DNA of 34,802 nt from Solirubrobacterales bacterium (GTDB lineage Bacteria > Actinomycetota > Thermoleophilia > Solirubrobacterales > Solirubrobacteraceae), in the NCBI GenBank assembly GCA_019244745.1, contig JAFASF010000417.1:1-34802 (forward strand), given 5' to 3'. The translations under genes were made by a program, and so were the position numbers. Shown in pieces: positions 1 to 8,303 of the stretch. The notes under the pieces are model-generated. The model was not told the origin of the DNA. It saw only the letters and a program-made list of their open reading frames with translations, and did not search any database. How positions within the stretch are numbered: position 1 is the stretch's first letter; every line of letters begins with the position of its first letter.

Positions 1-2
1 GC

Positions 3-740
3 GCGCCCTTGGTGGTGACCACGCCGGGCGGGAGGATCATCGCCGACCGCGTGGTGATCGCGATGAACGCGTGGTCGGCGGGGTTGCGAGAGCTTCGTCG
101 TGCGTTCGTGGTGGTCGCGAGCGACATCGTGATCACCGAGCCGGCCATGGACGAGCTCCAGCGCACCGGCTGGCGCGACGGCGTGAGCATCTCGGACTCG
201 CGGATGATGGTGCACTACTACCGAACGACCCCCGACGGGCGGATCGCCTTGGGCAAGGGCGGGGGGCGCCTCGCCTACGGCGCGCGGTTCGCCTCCTTCA
301 ACGGAACCTCGCCGATCGAGGCGCAACTGGCGGCCAGGATGAGAGCGATCTACCCCTCGTTCGAAGCCGTGCCGATCGCAGCGAGCTGGGCCGGGCCAAT
401 CGACCGCAGCGTGGATGGCCTGCCGTTCTTCTTCGCACTCGGCCGTCCAGACCTCGTCTGCGGCGCGGGCTACTCGGGCAACGGCGTCGGACCGTCGGTG
501 CTCGGCGGCCGCATCCTGGCGTCGCTCGCGCTCGGGCTCGACGATGAGTGGGCAGCGTGTGGTCTCGTGCGCCGCCCGCCCCGAGGACTGCCCGGTGAGC
601 CGTGGAAATACCTCGGCGGGCGCCTCGTGCGGGGCGCGGTCGCGCGCAAGGAGCGGGCAGAGGACTGCGGGCGCCCGCCGGCGCGGGTCGACCGTGCGCT
701 GGCCGGACTCGCGCCCCCTGGCCTGGTGCCGCTCGAGTAG
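3..740 (+). CDS. FAD-dependent amine/amino-acid oxidoreductase, DAO family (3' part)
   Basis: The reading frame is open to the left edge, so only the C-terminal 245 residues or so are present and the N-terminal GxGxxG dinucleotide site is off-window. The visible part has the DAO-family pattern: a NAWS segment near the start, a substrate-domain stretch, and the C-terminal flavin-contacting segment CGAGYSGNGVGPSVLGGRIL followed by a GEPWKYLGG tail. This resembles the OrdL/PuuB (gamma-glutamylputrescine oxidase) and sarcosine-oxidase-like flavoproteins, which oxidise secondary or primary amines and release H2O2 or pass electrons on. The substrate cannot be read from this fragment. It converges on the ureohydrolase gene, and its stop codon lies inside the first copy of a 43-bp direct repeat, so the original C-terminus may have been altered. 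Family assignment is fairly sure, substrate is not. Confidence 0.8.
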   Translation, partial: APLVVTTPGGRIIADRVVIAMNAWSAGLRELRRAFVVVASDIVITEPAMDELQRTGWRDGVSISDSRMMVHYYRTTPDGRIALGKGGGRLAYGARFASFNGTSPIEAQLAARMRAIYPSFEAVPIAASWAGPIDRSVDGLPFFFALGRPDLVCGAGYSGNGVGPSVLGGRILASLALGLDDEWAACGLVRRPPRGLPGEPWKYLGGRLVRGAVARKERAEDCGRPPARVDRALAGLAPPGLVPLE

Positions 741-825
741 CCTCAGCTCACTTCGAGCACGCGCGCCCCGGCGGTTGTGGGCGCTCGAGTAGCCTCAGCT
801 CACCTCGAGCACGCTCGCCCCGGCG
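731..825. repeat. Imperfect direct duplication of the ureohydrolase gene's 3' end
   Basis: Copies at 731-773 and 783-825 (43 nt each, offset 52) differ at only two positions. The right copy contains the stop codon and last codons of the leftward ureohydrolase gene. The left copy is a displaced duplicate that supplies the stop codon of the rightward oxidoreductase. The two converging genes therefore end in repeated sequence. Confidence 0.85.
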
Positions 826-1793
826 TGGGCGGCCAGGGCATCCATGACGACGCGGCCCGCGATCGCGGCAGTCGCGGAGGTGGCATCCAGGCTAGGCGCG
901 GTCTCAACGACGTCGAGCCCGATCAGCCCTCCGGCGGCGATCCCGCGGACCAGCGTCAGGAGCTCGCGGCTGGTCAATCCGCCGGGCGTCGGACAGCACG
1001 TCCCGGGCGCGTAGGCGGCGTCGAGCGAATCGACATCGACGGTTAGGTAAATGCCTCCCGTGCTGTGGTCGCCGCCCGCGATCTCGCGCGCCCGATCGAT
1101 CGCCCACCGCAGTCCGTGCTCCCAGATCTCCTCGAGCCAGAGCACCGCGATGCCATGCTCGCGACAGAAGCGGAGCTCGGTCCGCGGATTCATCCACCCG
1201 CTGATCGCAACCAGCGCGATCTTCTCCGGGTCAAACCCGGCGTCGACCGCGCGCGTGATCGGGCAGCAGTGGTTCAGGGTCTCCCCGCCGACGTCGAGGG
1301 CGGTGTCGAGATGGGTATCGATCAGGACCAGCCCGGGATCCGATATCCGCGAGCTCACGGCTCGGACGGCGGGGATCGTGACCGAGTGATCGCCCCCCAG
1401 GACGACCGGTAACGCGCCGGCTTCGATGATCTGGCCAACGGCCTTCTCGGCGACCGCGAACGTCTTCTCCGCGTTGGCGAGTACCACCGGACAGTCTCCG
1501 CAGTCCACGAGCGTCAGCGCATCGAGCAGATCGAAGTCCCACGTGGCGTTGTACGTCAAGAACTGCGCCGAGACGTCCCGGATCGCGCGTGGTCCGTAAT
1601 TGGCCCCGGTGCGACTGATCGACGTCGAGTCCCACGGCATGCCGTAGATCGCTGCCGTCGCGTGGGCCTCTCGGAGACCGGCTGCGTCGGGCGGGACGTG
1701 GGGCACGCGCAGAAATGAGCCCGCGAGGCCGGCGTGGAGCACGGTCTGCCACATCGTTCGGTCAAGAGAATCGTCTCGGTCGGTCGCTGCCAT
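795..1793 (-). CDS. Ureohydrolase, agmatinase/arginase family
   Basis: A 332-residue member of the binuclear-Mn ureohydrolases, which hydrolyse a guanidino group to urea plus an amine. All three metal motifs are visible: GGDHS at 133-137 (ligand H136), DTHLD at 159-163 (variant of DAHxD), and DVDSLD at 253-258 followed by the family's APGT. Length is normal. The ATG is preceded by AAAGGAG at good spacing. It is the last gene of the leftward operon behind a PucR-type regulator and a DapB-like amine dehydrogenase. That context favours a catabolic guanidino substrate such as agmatine, guanidinobutyrate or a related acid, but the sequence does not decide between them. The substitution of Ala by Thr in the DAHxD motif is mild and leaves the ligands intact. 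Confidence 0.9.
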   Translation of the reverse strand: MAATDRDDSLDRTMWQTVLHAGLAGSFLRVPHVPPDAAGLREAHATAAIYGMPWDSTSISRTGANYGPRAIRDVSAQFLTYNATWDFDLLDALTLVDCGDCPVVLANAEKTFAVAEKAVGQIIEAGALPVVLGGDHSVTIPAVRAVSSRISDPGLVLIDTHLDTALDVGGETLNHCCPITRAVDAGFDPEKIALVAISGWMNPRTELRFCREHGIAVLWLEEIWEHGLRWAIDRAREIAGGDHSTGGIYLTVDVDSLDAAYAPGTCCPTPGGLTSRELLTLVRGIAAGGLIGLDVVETAPSLDATSATAAIAGRVVMDALAAHAGASVLEVS

Positions 1794-1836
1794 CTTGATC
1801 TCCTTTGCGCTCTGCTCGCTCCGCTCCCGCGCTCTG

Positions 1837-2898
1837 TTAACTCAGTGGGCCACGCCTGAGGAAGCGTTTGCGCTCGTGGACGTACATCCCGAGCGGGTAC
1901 GTCCGGTATCGCGGCCGCGGCAGCTTTTCCATGGTGATGAAACCGGGGGGCGCGTTGATCACGTCGGGAATCCGGTTGACCAGCTGGGTGCACGTCGTCA
2001 CTCCGGTCGGGACCGCGGGATTTGACAGGTGAAGCTCGGGCTCGCCCGTCACCGTCCAGTCGTTGATGTCCGCTTCGCCCGGTAGGTAGAGCCGTCCGGT
2101 CATCTCGAACGTCAGCGTGATCCCTTGATGAGTTTTGACCGTGTCGACATCGGTGAAGCCGATGACCCGGCCCGTGTCGACGGTGAGTTCCAGGCTCTCC
2201 GAGCGGACCGGCTCTTGTGCGATCTCCGGTCGGGTGGTGCTCTCGACCGCCACTGTGGTCAAGCCGAGATCCTCGACGAGCGCGCCGAGCGTATTGCGGC
2301 CGAAGCTCGGCGGCCGGTCGGCTTCCGCCAGCCAAGTGTCAAAGTCATCGACGGTGGTGTCAACCCGCTGGTCCTTCGCCACCTCGGGTCCGAAATCGTC
2401 CACGTTCCAACTGGCACGGCCGGTGACCGTCTCGATTCGATGGGCGGTGGCGAGCACCATGCTCACCAGGTTCACCCAATAGACATCCTGGTGACCGGTG
2501 CCGGTGATCGTGACCCCGTTCTGCCGCGCCAGGCGGTCGAGCTCGGCGGTCTCCATGGGCGCGGTGTTCCAGGGATACAGCGCCTCCTCGGAGATCGTGA
2601 CCGCGTTGACGCCGTGCTCGGCGCAGCGCCGCAGGTGCTCGTACATGTCTGACATGTAGCTGGCCACGGCGATCACCGCGATGTCGGCTTGGCGGGAACT
2701 CAGCACCCGTTCGGGGTCGTCTTCGACCACGACACCGGTCGGGAAGCCGAGACCGGCCACCTCGCCGAGATCGCGTCCGACCTTCTGCGGGCTGCGGGCG
2801 AGCGCGCCCACGATGTCGACGCCCTTCTCGAGCATCATCCGGGTCGCGACCGAATTCATCGCGCCGACGCCGTAGACGATCGCCTTGATCCGCCTCAT
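1837..2898 (-). CDS. DapB-like NAD(P)-dependent amine dehydrogenase, copy 1
   Basis: A 353-residue protein with an N-terminal Rossmann fold (VYGVGAMNS near residues 7-15) and the layout of the dihydrodipicolinate-reductase-like NAD(P)H-dependent amine dehydrogenases, the group containing 2,4-diaminopentanoate dehydrogenase. Such enzymes deaminate an amino or diamino acid reversibly. The start was set at the ATG at 2898 because AGGAGG lies six bases upstream and the Rossmann strand begins there; a longer frame to 2952 would add a non-homologous tail. It is co-directional with the PucR regulator upstream and the ureohydrolase downstream (43-nt gap). A paralogue lies in the divergent operon at 7239-8303 and shares long identical blocks such as KVGRDLGEVAGL and VNRIPDVI. 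The substrate is unknown; true dihydrodipicolinate reductase is unlikely given length and context. Confidence 0.8.
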   Translation of the reverse strand: MRRIKAIVYGVGAMNSVATRMMLEKGVDIVGALARSPQKVGRDLGEVAGLGFPTGVVVEDDPERVLSSRQADIAVIAVASYMSDMYEHLRRCAEHGVNAVTISEEALYPWNTAPMETAELDRLARQNGVTITGTGHQDVYWVNLVSMVLATAHRIETVTGRASWNVDDFGPEVAKDQRVDTTVDDFDTWLAEADRPPSFGRNTLGALVEDLGLTTVAVESTTRPEIAQEPVRSESLELTVDTGRVIGFTDVDTVKTHQGITLTFEMTGRLYLPGEADINDWTVTGEPELHLSNPAVPTGVTTCTQLVNRIPDVINAPPGFITMEKLPRPRYRTYPLGMYVHERKRFLRRGPLS

Positions 2899-2973
2899 CC
2901 GCTCCCTCCTGTCACGAAGATGTATTGCCGCCCGCTCAGCCGCGGGCAGCATAACGGGTGCGCAAACTGAGTC

Positions 2974-4488
2974 CTAAACGCCCGGCGCGGTCGATCCCTC
3001 GACCGCCTCGATGGCACGCAACCCCAGCCACAGATCGACGACGTCCTTGGTGCTCGACAGGCTCCGCGCGGTGAGCTCCTCGATCCGCCGGATCCTGTAG
3101 ACCAGGGTCTGGCGGTGAATGAACAGCTCGGCCGCCGTACGCGTGGCCGAGCGATTGTTTTCGAGCAGCACGGAAAGGGTCCGCACCAGCTCGGTCTGAT
3201 GCGTGCGGTCGTAGCGAACCAGCGGCCCGAGGACGTGCTCGGCGAGCTCTTCGGCGCGCTCGAGCGCAAACGCCGACGACGATGCGCCATCCTCGCCATA
3301 ACGAGTGACTCCTCCGGTGCCCGGCGGCGCACCGTGGAGCGCCCACCGTGCCTCGCGCGCAGCGTTCGGGATCCGCTCCGGCTGTCCGACCGGTGCGCTG
3401 CACCCCACGGGGCATCCGTCCGGGAGGATGTCCACCAGAACGCTGAACGACGCCGGATCATCGCGGATGAGCGCGAGGTGGGCCGCGTCGCCGTCGCCGA
3501 CCCGCAGCAGATGCGGCAGCCCTCGCGCGAACAGCTCCTGATGAAGCGCAGTGTCGCTCTGCCGCCAGGCAACCACGAGCACCTCACCGGGCGCGAGCTG
3601 TACGGTGCGCAGGCGGGCGACGGCGTGCGGCGGGTCGAGTCTCTGACTTAGGAGGTCGTCGAACAGCTCGGCACCGGCGCGGCTGAGGGCGTCTCGTTGC
3701 GACGCGAGCTTCTCCAGCTCGAGTGCGGCCACGGTCGAGGCGTGCTGGAGGACGCTCAGTTCCGGCACGGACTCGGTGAAGCACCCGGCCAGCAGCGCCG
3801 CCGCACGTCGCGACGGAATCGGAACCGCGAGCGCTGCCCGCCCATCGACGTCAAGGCGCAGGATCGCCGGCAGCCGGCCTGCGCAGCGCCGGAGCGTGTC
3901 GAGCAGGATGCAGCGGATGGACGATGCCAGCGGACGCCGGGGGTCGAAGGCATAACTCCAGGCGGTCAGGTCCACCACGTCGAGGCGGCACCCGAGCTCC
4001 ACCCCGAGGTCCTCGAACAGAGCGATCCCATCGCGGCCCTCGATCGTCGCCGTGCGAAGCGATTCGTAGATCCGCGAGGTCTTCAGCAGCCGGCGGCGCT
4101 CCTCGAAGTCGGTCTTTGACTCGCCGACGACCCGCGCCAGGGCGGCAAACGGCACCTCGAACGCGGTCAGTAGGATCGGCAGCGCGCGCCGCTCCGAGGC
4201 CCTGGTCATCGCCGAGGAGATCGGGGGCGCCCCGACGTCCTCACCGATGGCAATCGCGCTGATGCCGGCATCGGCGAGGCGGCTCACGTAGCGGGCCTGA
4301 TTCTCGGGGCCCGCGGGTAGGCCGAGGCCGTTGGTCATCAGCATGTCGAAAGGTTCGAGCCAGTGCCATGGGTCCGGCATCTCACAGCTGTGTGCCCAGT
4401 TGATGACCTGCTCGCCACCGGCCCGGCCGGAGTGAAACCGGGTACGCAGGTGCGGCGTGTCGACCAGCTGCTTGACAGTAATCGCCAC
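2974..4488 (-). CDS. PucR-family transcriptional regulator
   Basis: A 504-residue regulator with the PucR architecture. An N-terminal purine-catabolism-regulator-like ligand domain (roughly 1-130) is followed by a central GGDEF-like/CdaR-type region. The C-terminal helix-turn-helix (about 430-490) contains the typical pattern LLENNRSATRTAAELFIHRQ followed by TLVYRIRRIEELT. PucR proteins control catabolism of nitrogen compounds and usually sense a pathway metabolite. GTG is chosen as start: GAGGAG sits upstream and the N-terminal domain begins immediately (ITVKQL). The gene heads the leftward operon and is divergent from the amine-oxidising operon. A perfect palindrome in the gap is a natural candidate for its binding site. 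The ligand is unknown. Confidence 0.9.
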   Translation of the reverse strand: MAITVKQLVDTPHLRTRFHSGRAGGEQVINWAHSCEMPDPWHWLEPFDMLMTNGLGLPAGPENQARYVSRLADAGISAIAIGEDVGAPPISSAMTRASERRALPILLTAFEVPFAALARVVGESKTDFEERRRLLKTSRIYESLRTATIEGRDGIALFEDLGVELGCRLDVVDLTAWSYAFDPRRPLASSIRCILLDTLRRCAGRLPAILRLDVDGRAALAVPIPSRRAAALLAGCFTESVPELSVLQHASTVAALELEKLASQRDALSRAGAELFDDLLSQRLDPPHAVARLRTVQLAPGEVLVVAWRQSDTALHQELFARGLPHLLRVGDGDAAHLALIRDDPASFSVLVDILPDGCPVGCSAPVGQPERIPNAAREARWALHGAPPGTGGVTRYGEDGASSSAFALERAEELAEHVLGPLVRYDRTHQTELVRTLSVLLENNRSATRTAAELFIHRQTLVYRIRRIEELTARSLSSTKDVVDLWLGLRAIEAVEGSTAPGV

Positions 4489-4497
4489 CGGCTCTCC

Positions 4498-4513
4498 TCA
4501 TACCACTGTATGA
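4498..4513. promoter_or_regulatory. Perfect 6+4+6 palindrome, candidate PucR operator
   Basis: TCATAC-CACT-GTATGA lies in the 90-nt gap between the divergent PucR gene and the amine-catabolic operon. It is immediately upstream of, and touches, the regulator's ribosome site. A leftward -35-like TTGGAC is at 4526-4521. Position and symmetry fit an autoregulatory operator; the assignment to PucR is inference. Confidence 0.5.
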
Positions 4514-4578
4514 CGCCTATGTCCAACTTCAGCATGTCGCGGATTGCCGGACCGCGGATGGCGCGCGGACAATGGGCC

Positions 4579-5715
4579 ATGCGGATCGTGCTTCTCGGCG
4601 GAGCGGGAGAGATCGGATCGGAAGTGGCGCGCGATCTGGCCGCGCAGCCCGAAATCGAATCGCTCGTGATCGCCGACCTGGACGGAGGGCGAGCGGCCGA
4701 GCTGGCGCACCGGTTGGACCGCCGTGGCCTCAGCGACCGCCGGGTCGATATCCGCGACCGCGAGTCTGCCCTCGAGCTCATAGCGGGAGCGGACCTTCTG
4801 ATGAACTGCGCGAGCTTCGTGTTGTTCGACGACGTCTTTCGGCTGGCGCTCGAGGCGCGAGTCGACTATGCGGACCTGCTTTCCGAGCCCACTGCGGACC
4901 ACCGCCGCGCCGCGGCGAACGCCGGGATCACCGCCATCTCCGGACTGGGCGCGTCGCCGGGCCTGTCGAACGTCCTGGTCCGTCACGCGTCGGAAGAGCT
5001 CGACGAGCTGCGCGAGGTGAACATCTCGTGGATCAGCTTGCGGACGATCGCGCCGACCCCGGGCCTGCTCGACACGATCCTGTGGGAGCTCTCCGAGGAG
5101 TGTCCGACGCGCCGCTACTACCAGGACGGTCGTCATCGGCGGGCCGCGTTTCTCGAGGGCTCGCGGAGAGTCGAGTTCGCGCCGCCTGTGGGGCGTCAGC
5201 TCGTCTACTACGTCCCGCACACGGAGGTCACGACCCTTCCCCGCCACTTCCCGATGCTGCGGGACTGCGCGGTCAGGGGCAGCTGGCGTCCGGAGCTGAT
5301 GGCTGACCTGGCGGTGCTCGAGCGCCATGGGCTGCTTTCCCCTGCGGCGATCGAATCGACCAAGGAGGCGATCTGGCAGCGGCATGGCGGGATACGCGAC
5401 GCTGCGCCGTGGATGCTGTACGTGAACGTCGAGGTCGATGGGCGGCGCGACGGCCAGCCCGTCCGGCGCTCCTACAACGTGAGCCATCCTGTGCACTGGG
5501 GCGAGCGAGGCGTGGCCCGCATGACCGCCGTTCCGGCGGCCGTCGGGGCGCAACTGCTGGCACGGTACGGCCGGATCGCCACGGGGTTCGTCGACCCGGA
5601 GGAGTACTACGACCCGCGCGAGTTCCTCGAGACGCTCGGGCGGCGCGGCGGCGTCACCGTGGAGCGCGCGGAGACGAGGGTCCCGGCCCAGCTACGCCAG
5701 CCAAGCCGAGCCTGA
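4579..5715 (+). CDS. Saccharopine dehydrogenase-like NAD(P)-binding oxidoreductase
   Basis: A 378-residue protein beginning with a Rossmann motif (IVLLGGAGEIGSEVA) and the ADLD acidic segment that ends the second beta strand, followed by GLGASPGLSNVL typical of the saccharopine dehydrogenase/homospermidine synthase-like superfamily. Members act on amino acids or imines formed from amines and carbonyls. The ATG at 4579 puts the start directly before the Rossmann strand; ATG 4558 is an alternative, and neither has a clear ribosome site. It is the first gene of the rightward operon, 21 nt ahead of the aldehyde dehydrogenase. Its place next to DapB-like amine dehydrogenases suggests a role in the same amino-acid or amine pathway. 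The exact reaction is not readable. Confidence 0.75.
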   Translation: MRIVLLGGAGEIGSEVARDLAAQPEIESLVIADLDGGRAAELAHRLDRRGLSDRRVDIRDRESALELIAGADLLMNCASFVLFDDVFRLALEARVDYADLLSEPTADHRRAAANAGITAISGLGASPGLSNVLVRHASEELDELREVNISWISLRTIAPTPGLLDTILWELSEECPTRRYYQDGRHRRAAFLEGSRRVEFAPPVGRQLVYYVPHTEVTTLPRHFPMLRDCAVRGSWRPELMADLAVLERHGLLSPAAIESTKEAIWQRHGGIRDAAPWMLYVNVEVDGRRDGQPVRRSYNVSHPVHWGERGVARMTAVPAAVGAQLLARYGRIATGFVDPEEYYDPREFLETLGRRGGVTVERAETRVPAQLRQPSRA

Positions 5716-5736
5716 TTGCGAAGGAGGCAATACAAC

Positions 5737-7242
5737 ATGGAGAGTCTGTTCATCGATGGCGAATACCTCGACAGCAGCGCGAACGCCGCGATCGAGGTCG
5801 AGAATCCCGCCACCGAGGAGGTCATCGCCGAGGTCCCCGACGCCGATGCGGCCGACATCGACCGGGCGGTCGAGGCGGCCCGCCGGGCTCAGCGGGGGTG
5901 GCGCCTGGTGGACGGGCTCGAGCGGGTGGGGATGCTGCATCGGTGTGCCGATCGGCTCGAAGAGTTCGCCGATGAACTGGCGGTGCTGCTCACCCGCGAG
6001 GGCGGCAAGACTCTGAAGGAGAACCGCGACGAGATCGACTGGAGCGTCACCGCGTTCCGTCACCTCGGCGAAGTCGCCCGCGCCTCGCGCGGACGGGTGG
6101 TGGGTGCGACCAAACCCGGGCAGATCAACCTCGTGTTAAACGAGCCGCTCGGGGTCGTCGTCCACATCCTGCCGTTCAACTACCCGATCGTGCTGCTCGC
6201 CTGGCAGGTGGCGGCTGCGCTGGCGGCGGGCAACGCATGCATCGTCAAGCCGAGCGAGCACACTCCACTCGCCACCCTGCGCCTGGGTGAGGTGTTCTCC
6301 GACTTGCCGGCCGGGGTGTTCAACGTGGTAACCGCCTCCGGTGCCGGCGCGCAGCGCCTGGTCGAGCATCCCGGCACCGACATGATCGCGTTCACCGGGT
6401 CGGTGGCCGTCGGGTCGCGGATCATGGCGGCGGCCGCCCCGCGGATCAAGAAGTTGCTACTCGAGCTGGGCGGCTCTGACCCGTTCATCGTGCTCGGCGA
6501 CGCGAAGCTCGACGTGGCCGCCAGGGGCGGTGTGTTCGCGGCTTTCCTGAACGCCGGCCAGGTGTGCACCTCGGCCGAGCGGTTCTACATCGAGGACTCG
6601 GTGTACGACGACTTCATGACCCGTGCCGAGGAGGTGATCGGCTCTCTGCGGGTCGGGGACCCGTTCGGCGACGTCGACGTGGGCGCGTTGATCTCGCGCT
6701 CGGCGCGTGAGCAGGTCTCCCGCGTGATCGACGAGATCTCCTCCCTCGGCGCCAATGTGGTGCGGGGTGGTCAGGTCCCGCCGGAGCTCCCCAGGGGCTA
6801 CTTCTACGAGCCGACGCTGATCGAGGTCACGGACGCAAACCGGCAGCGATTCGAAGACGAGATATTCGGTCCGCTGGCGACTGTGACGCGCGTCCGCGAC
6901 CTCGAGGACGCGATCGCATGCGCCAACGGGTCGAACTTTGGTCTCGGTGCGAACATCTACACGTCGAGCCTCGAGATGGCGATGCGCGCCGCGACCGAGC
7001 TACAGGCGGGAACGGTGTGGATCAACGATCCCCTGAAGGACAACGACGCGGCGCCGTTCGGCGGAATGAAGTTCAGCGGGCTCGGCCGCGAGCTCGGGAT
7101 CGAAGGAATCAGTGCCTTCACTCAATCCAAGCACGTACACATGGATTTCGCACAGGCACCCTCACCGGAGTGGTGGTTCCCGTACGAGCGGCCAGCAATC
7201 GCGGAGGAGCGCGCGTCCGCGAGCGGGGCCACCCCGGCGTGA
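5737..7242 (+). CDS. NAD(P)-dependent aldehyde dehydrogenase
   Basis: A 501-residue ALDH-superfamily enzyme with all signature sites: the catalytic-Asn loop LPFNYP (N148), KPSEHTP with the cofactor-binding K171, FTGSVAVG (219-226), the general-base segment LLELGGSDP (E243), and the nucleophile in GQVCTS (C277). EIFGPL and a normal C-terminal end are present. It oxidises an aldehyde to the acid. Placed between amine dehydrogenase and amine oxidase genes it probably takes the aminoaldehyde or aldehyde made by them, like gamma-aminobutyraldehyde or succinate-semialdehyde dehydrogenases. The start follows AAGGAGG at 5721-5727 with nine bases spacing. The 3' end overlaps the next gene as GTGA. Confidence 0.92.
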   Translation: MESLFIDGEYLDSSANAAIEVENPATEEVIAEVPDADAADIDRAVEAARRAQRGWRLVDGLERVGMLHRCADRLEEFADELAVLLTREGGKTLKENRDEIDWSVTAFRHLGEVARASRGRVVGATKPGQINLVLNEPLGVVVHILPFNYPIVLLAWQVAAALAAGNACIVKPSEHTPLATLRLGEVFSDLPAGVFNVVTASGAGAQRLVEHPGTDMIAFTGSVAVGSRIMAAAAPRIKKLLLELGGSDPFIVLGDAKLDVAARGGVFAAFLNAGQVCTSAERFYIEDSVYDDFMTRAEEVIGSLRVGDPFGDVDVGALISRSAREQVSRVIDEISSLGANVVRGGQVPPELPRGYFYEPTLIEVTDANRQRFEDEIFGPLATVTRVRDLEDAIACANGSNFGLGANIYTSSLEMAMRAATELQAGTVWINDPLKDNDAAPFGGMKFSGLGRELGIEGISAFTQSKHVHMDFAQAPSPEWWFPYERPAIAEERASASGATPA

Positions 7243-8303
7243 GGCCAGGGCCGATCGAGCCCGGCTCGGGTCGGCCGGTGCGTGCCGTGGTCTACGGCGT
7301 CGGGGCGATGGGGTCGGTCATGACGCGGCTGCTCCTCGATAAGGGCGCCACCCTGGTCGGCGCGATCGGACACAGCCCGGAGAAGGTCGGGCGCGACCTC
7401 GGTGAAGTGGCGGGCCTGGACGGGAAGCTCGGGGTCACGGTGGAAGACGATCCGGCCGCGGTTCTGGCTCGGAGCGACGCGGACATCGCGGTCGTCGCGG
7501 TCTCGAGCTATTTGGAGACTATGTTCGACCACTTCCAGATCTGCCTGGAGCACCGGACGAACGTGATCACAATCGAAGAGGAGAGCTTCTTTCCGTGGTC
7601 GACCGCGCCGTCGCTCGCCCAGCGCCTTGACGATCTAGCCAAGTGCCATGGGGTGACGATCATGGGCTCGGGAGCGCAGGACGTGTTCTGGATGACCCTC
7701 CCGGCCGTCCTCATGGGCGCCGCCCATCGGATCATCTCGGTTCACGGCCGCGCCACATGGAACGTCGACGACTACGGTCCAGAGGTGGCAGAGCACGTCC
7801 ACGCAGGATCGACGCTCCCGGAGTTCGAGTCGCACGTCGCACAGCACGGTTGGCCCTCGTTCGTGGTTCGCAACACCCTCGATGCGCTCGTTGCCGACAC
7901 CGGATTGACGCCCACCGGGGCCGACACGGCGGTACGCCCGGTGCTCGCCGCCGCTGACACGCCCTCGAGTAGCCTCGGCAGGGTGATCGAGGCTGGAAGC
8001 CTGCTCGGTGTCATCGATACGGCAACCGTCACCTCGCAAGAGGGCCCGTGGTTCACCTTCGAGCAGACCGGATGCGTGTACGGCCCCGGCCAGTCCGACG
8101 TGAACGAGTGGATCGTGCGCGGCGAACCGGAGGAGCTGCGCCTGCGCAACGATCGCGTCCCGACTCGCCTGGCCACCTGTACCCAGGTCGTAAACCGGAT
8201 CCCCGACGTGATCGCCGCACGGCCGGGGTTCGTCACGGTCGCGGATCTTCCTCGTCCGCGCTACCGCCACCTCTCGTTGCACTCATACCTCGGATGCGGA
8301 TAG
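7239..8303 (+). CDS. DapB-like NAD(P)-dependent amine dehydrogenase, copy 2
   Basis: Paralogue of the leftward gene at 1837-2898: same Rossmann start (VYGVGAMGS), same blocks KVGRDLGEVAGL, ATWNVDDYGPEVA and VNRIPDVI, same length class. The preferred start is the GTG at 7239, which overlaps the ALDH stop as GTGA; GTG 7278, immediately before the Rossmann strand, is the alternative. Predicted to oxidatively deaminate an amine or amino acid with NAD(P), in the 2,4-diaminopentanoate-dehydrogenase-like group. Two diverged copies in divergent operons of one locus suggest either a heteromeric enzyme or two successive deamination steps. It overlaps the following acyl-CoA synthetase gene by 10 nt. Confidence 0.78.
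   Translation: MRPGPIEPGSGRPVRAVVYGVGAMGSVMTRLLLDKGATLVGAIGHSPEKVGRDLGEVAGLDGKLGVTVEDDPAAVLARSDADIAVVAVSSYLETMFDHFQICLEHRTNVITIEEESFFPWSTAPSLAQRLDDLAKCHGVTIMGSGAQDVFWMTLPAVLMGAAHRIISVHGRATWNVDDYGPEVAEHVHAGSTLPEFESHVAQHGWPSFVVRNTLDALVADTGLTPTGADTAVRPVLAAADTPSSSLGRVIEAGSLLGVIDTATVTSQEGPWFTFEQTGCVYGPGQSDVNEWIVRGEPEELRLRNDRVPTRLATCTQVVNRIPDVIAARPGFVTVADLPRPRYRHLSLHSYLGCG

Noticed and set aside
1837-2898. dapB (lysine biosynthesis dihydrodipicolinate reductase)
   Set aside because: Length of about 350 residues, duplication, and catabolic neighbours fit the DapB-like amine dehydrogenases rather than the roughly 250-residue biosynthetic enzyme.
4472-4477. TTGACA as the -35 of the rightward operon
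   Set aside because: It lies within the PucR coding region and no -10 occurs at 16-19 nt spacing.
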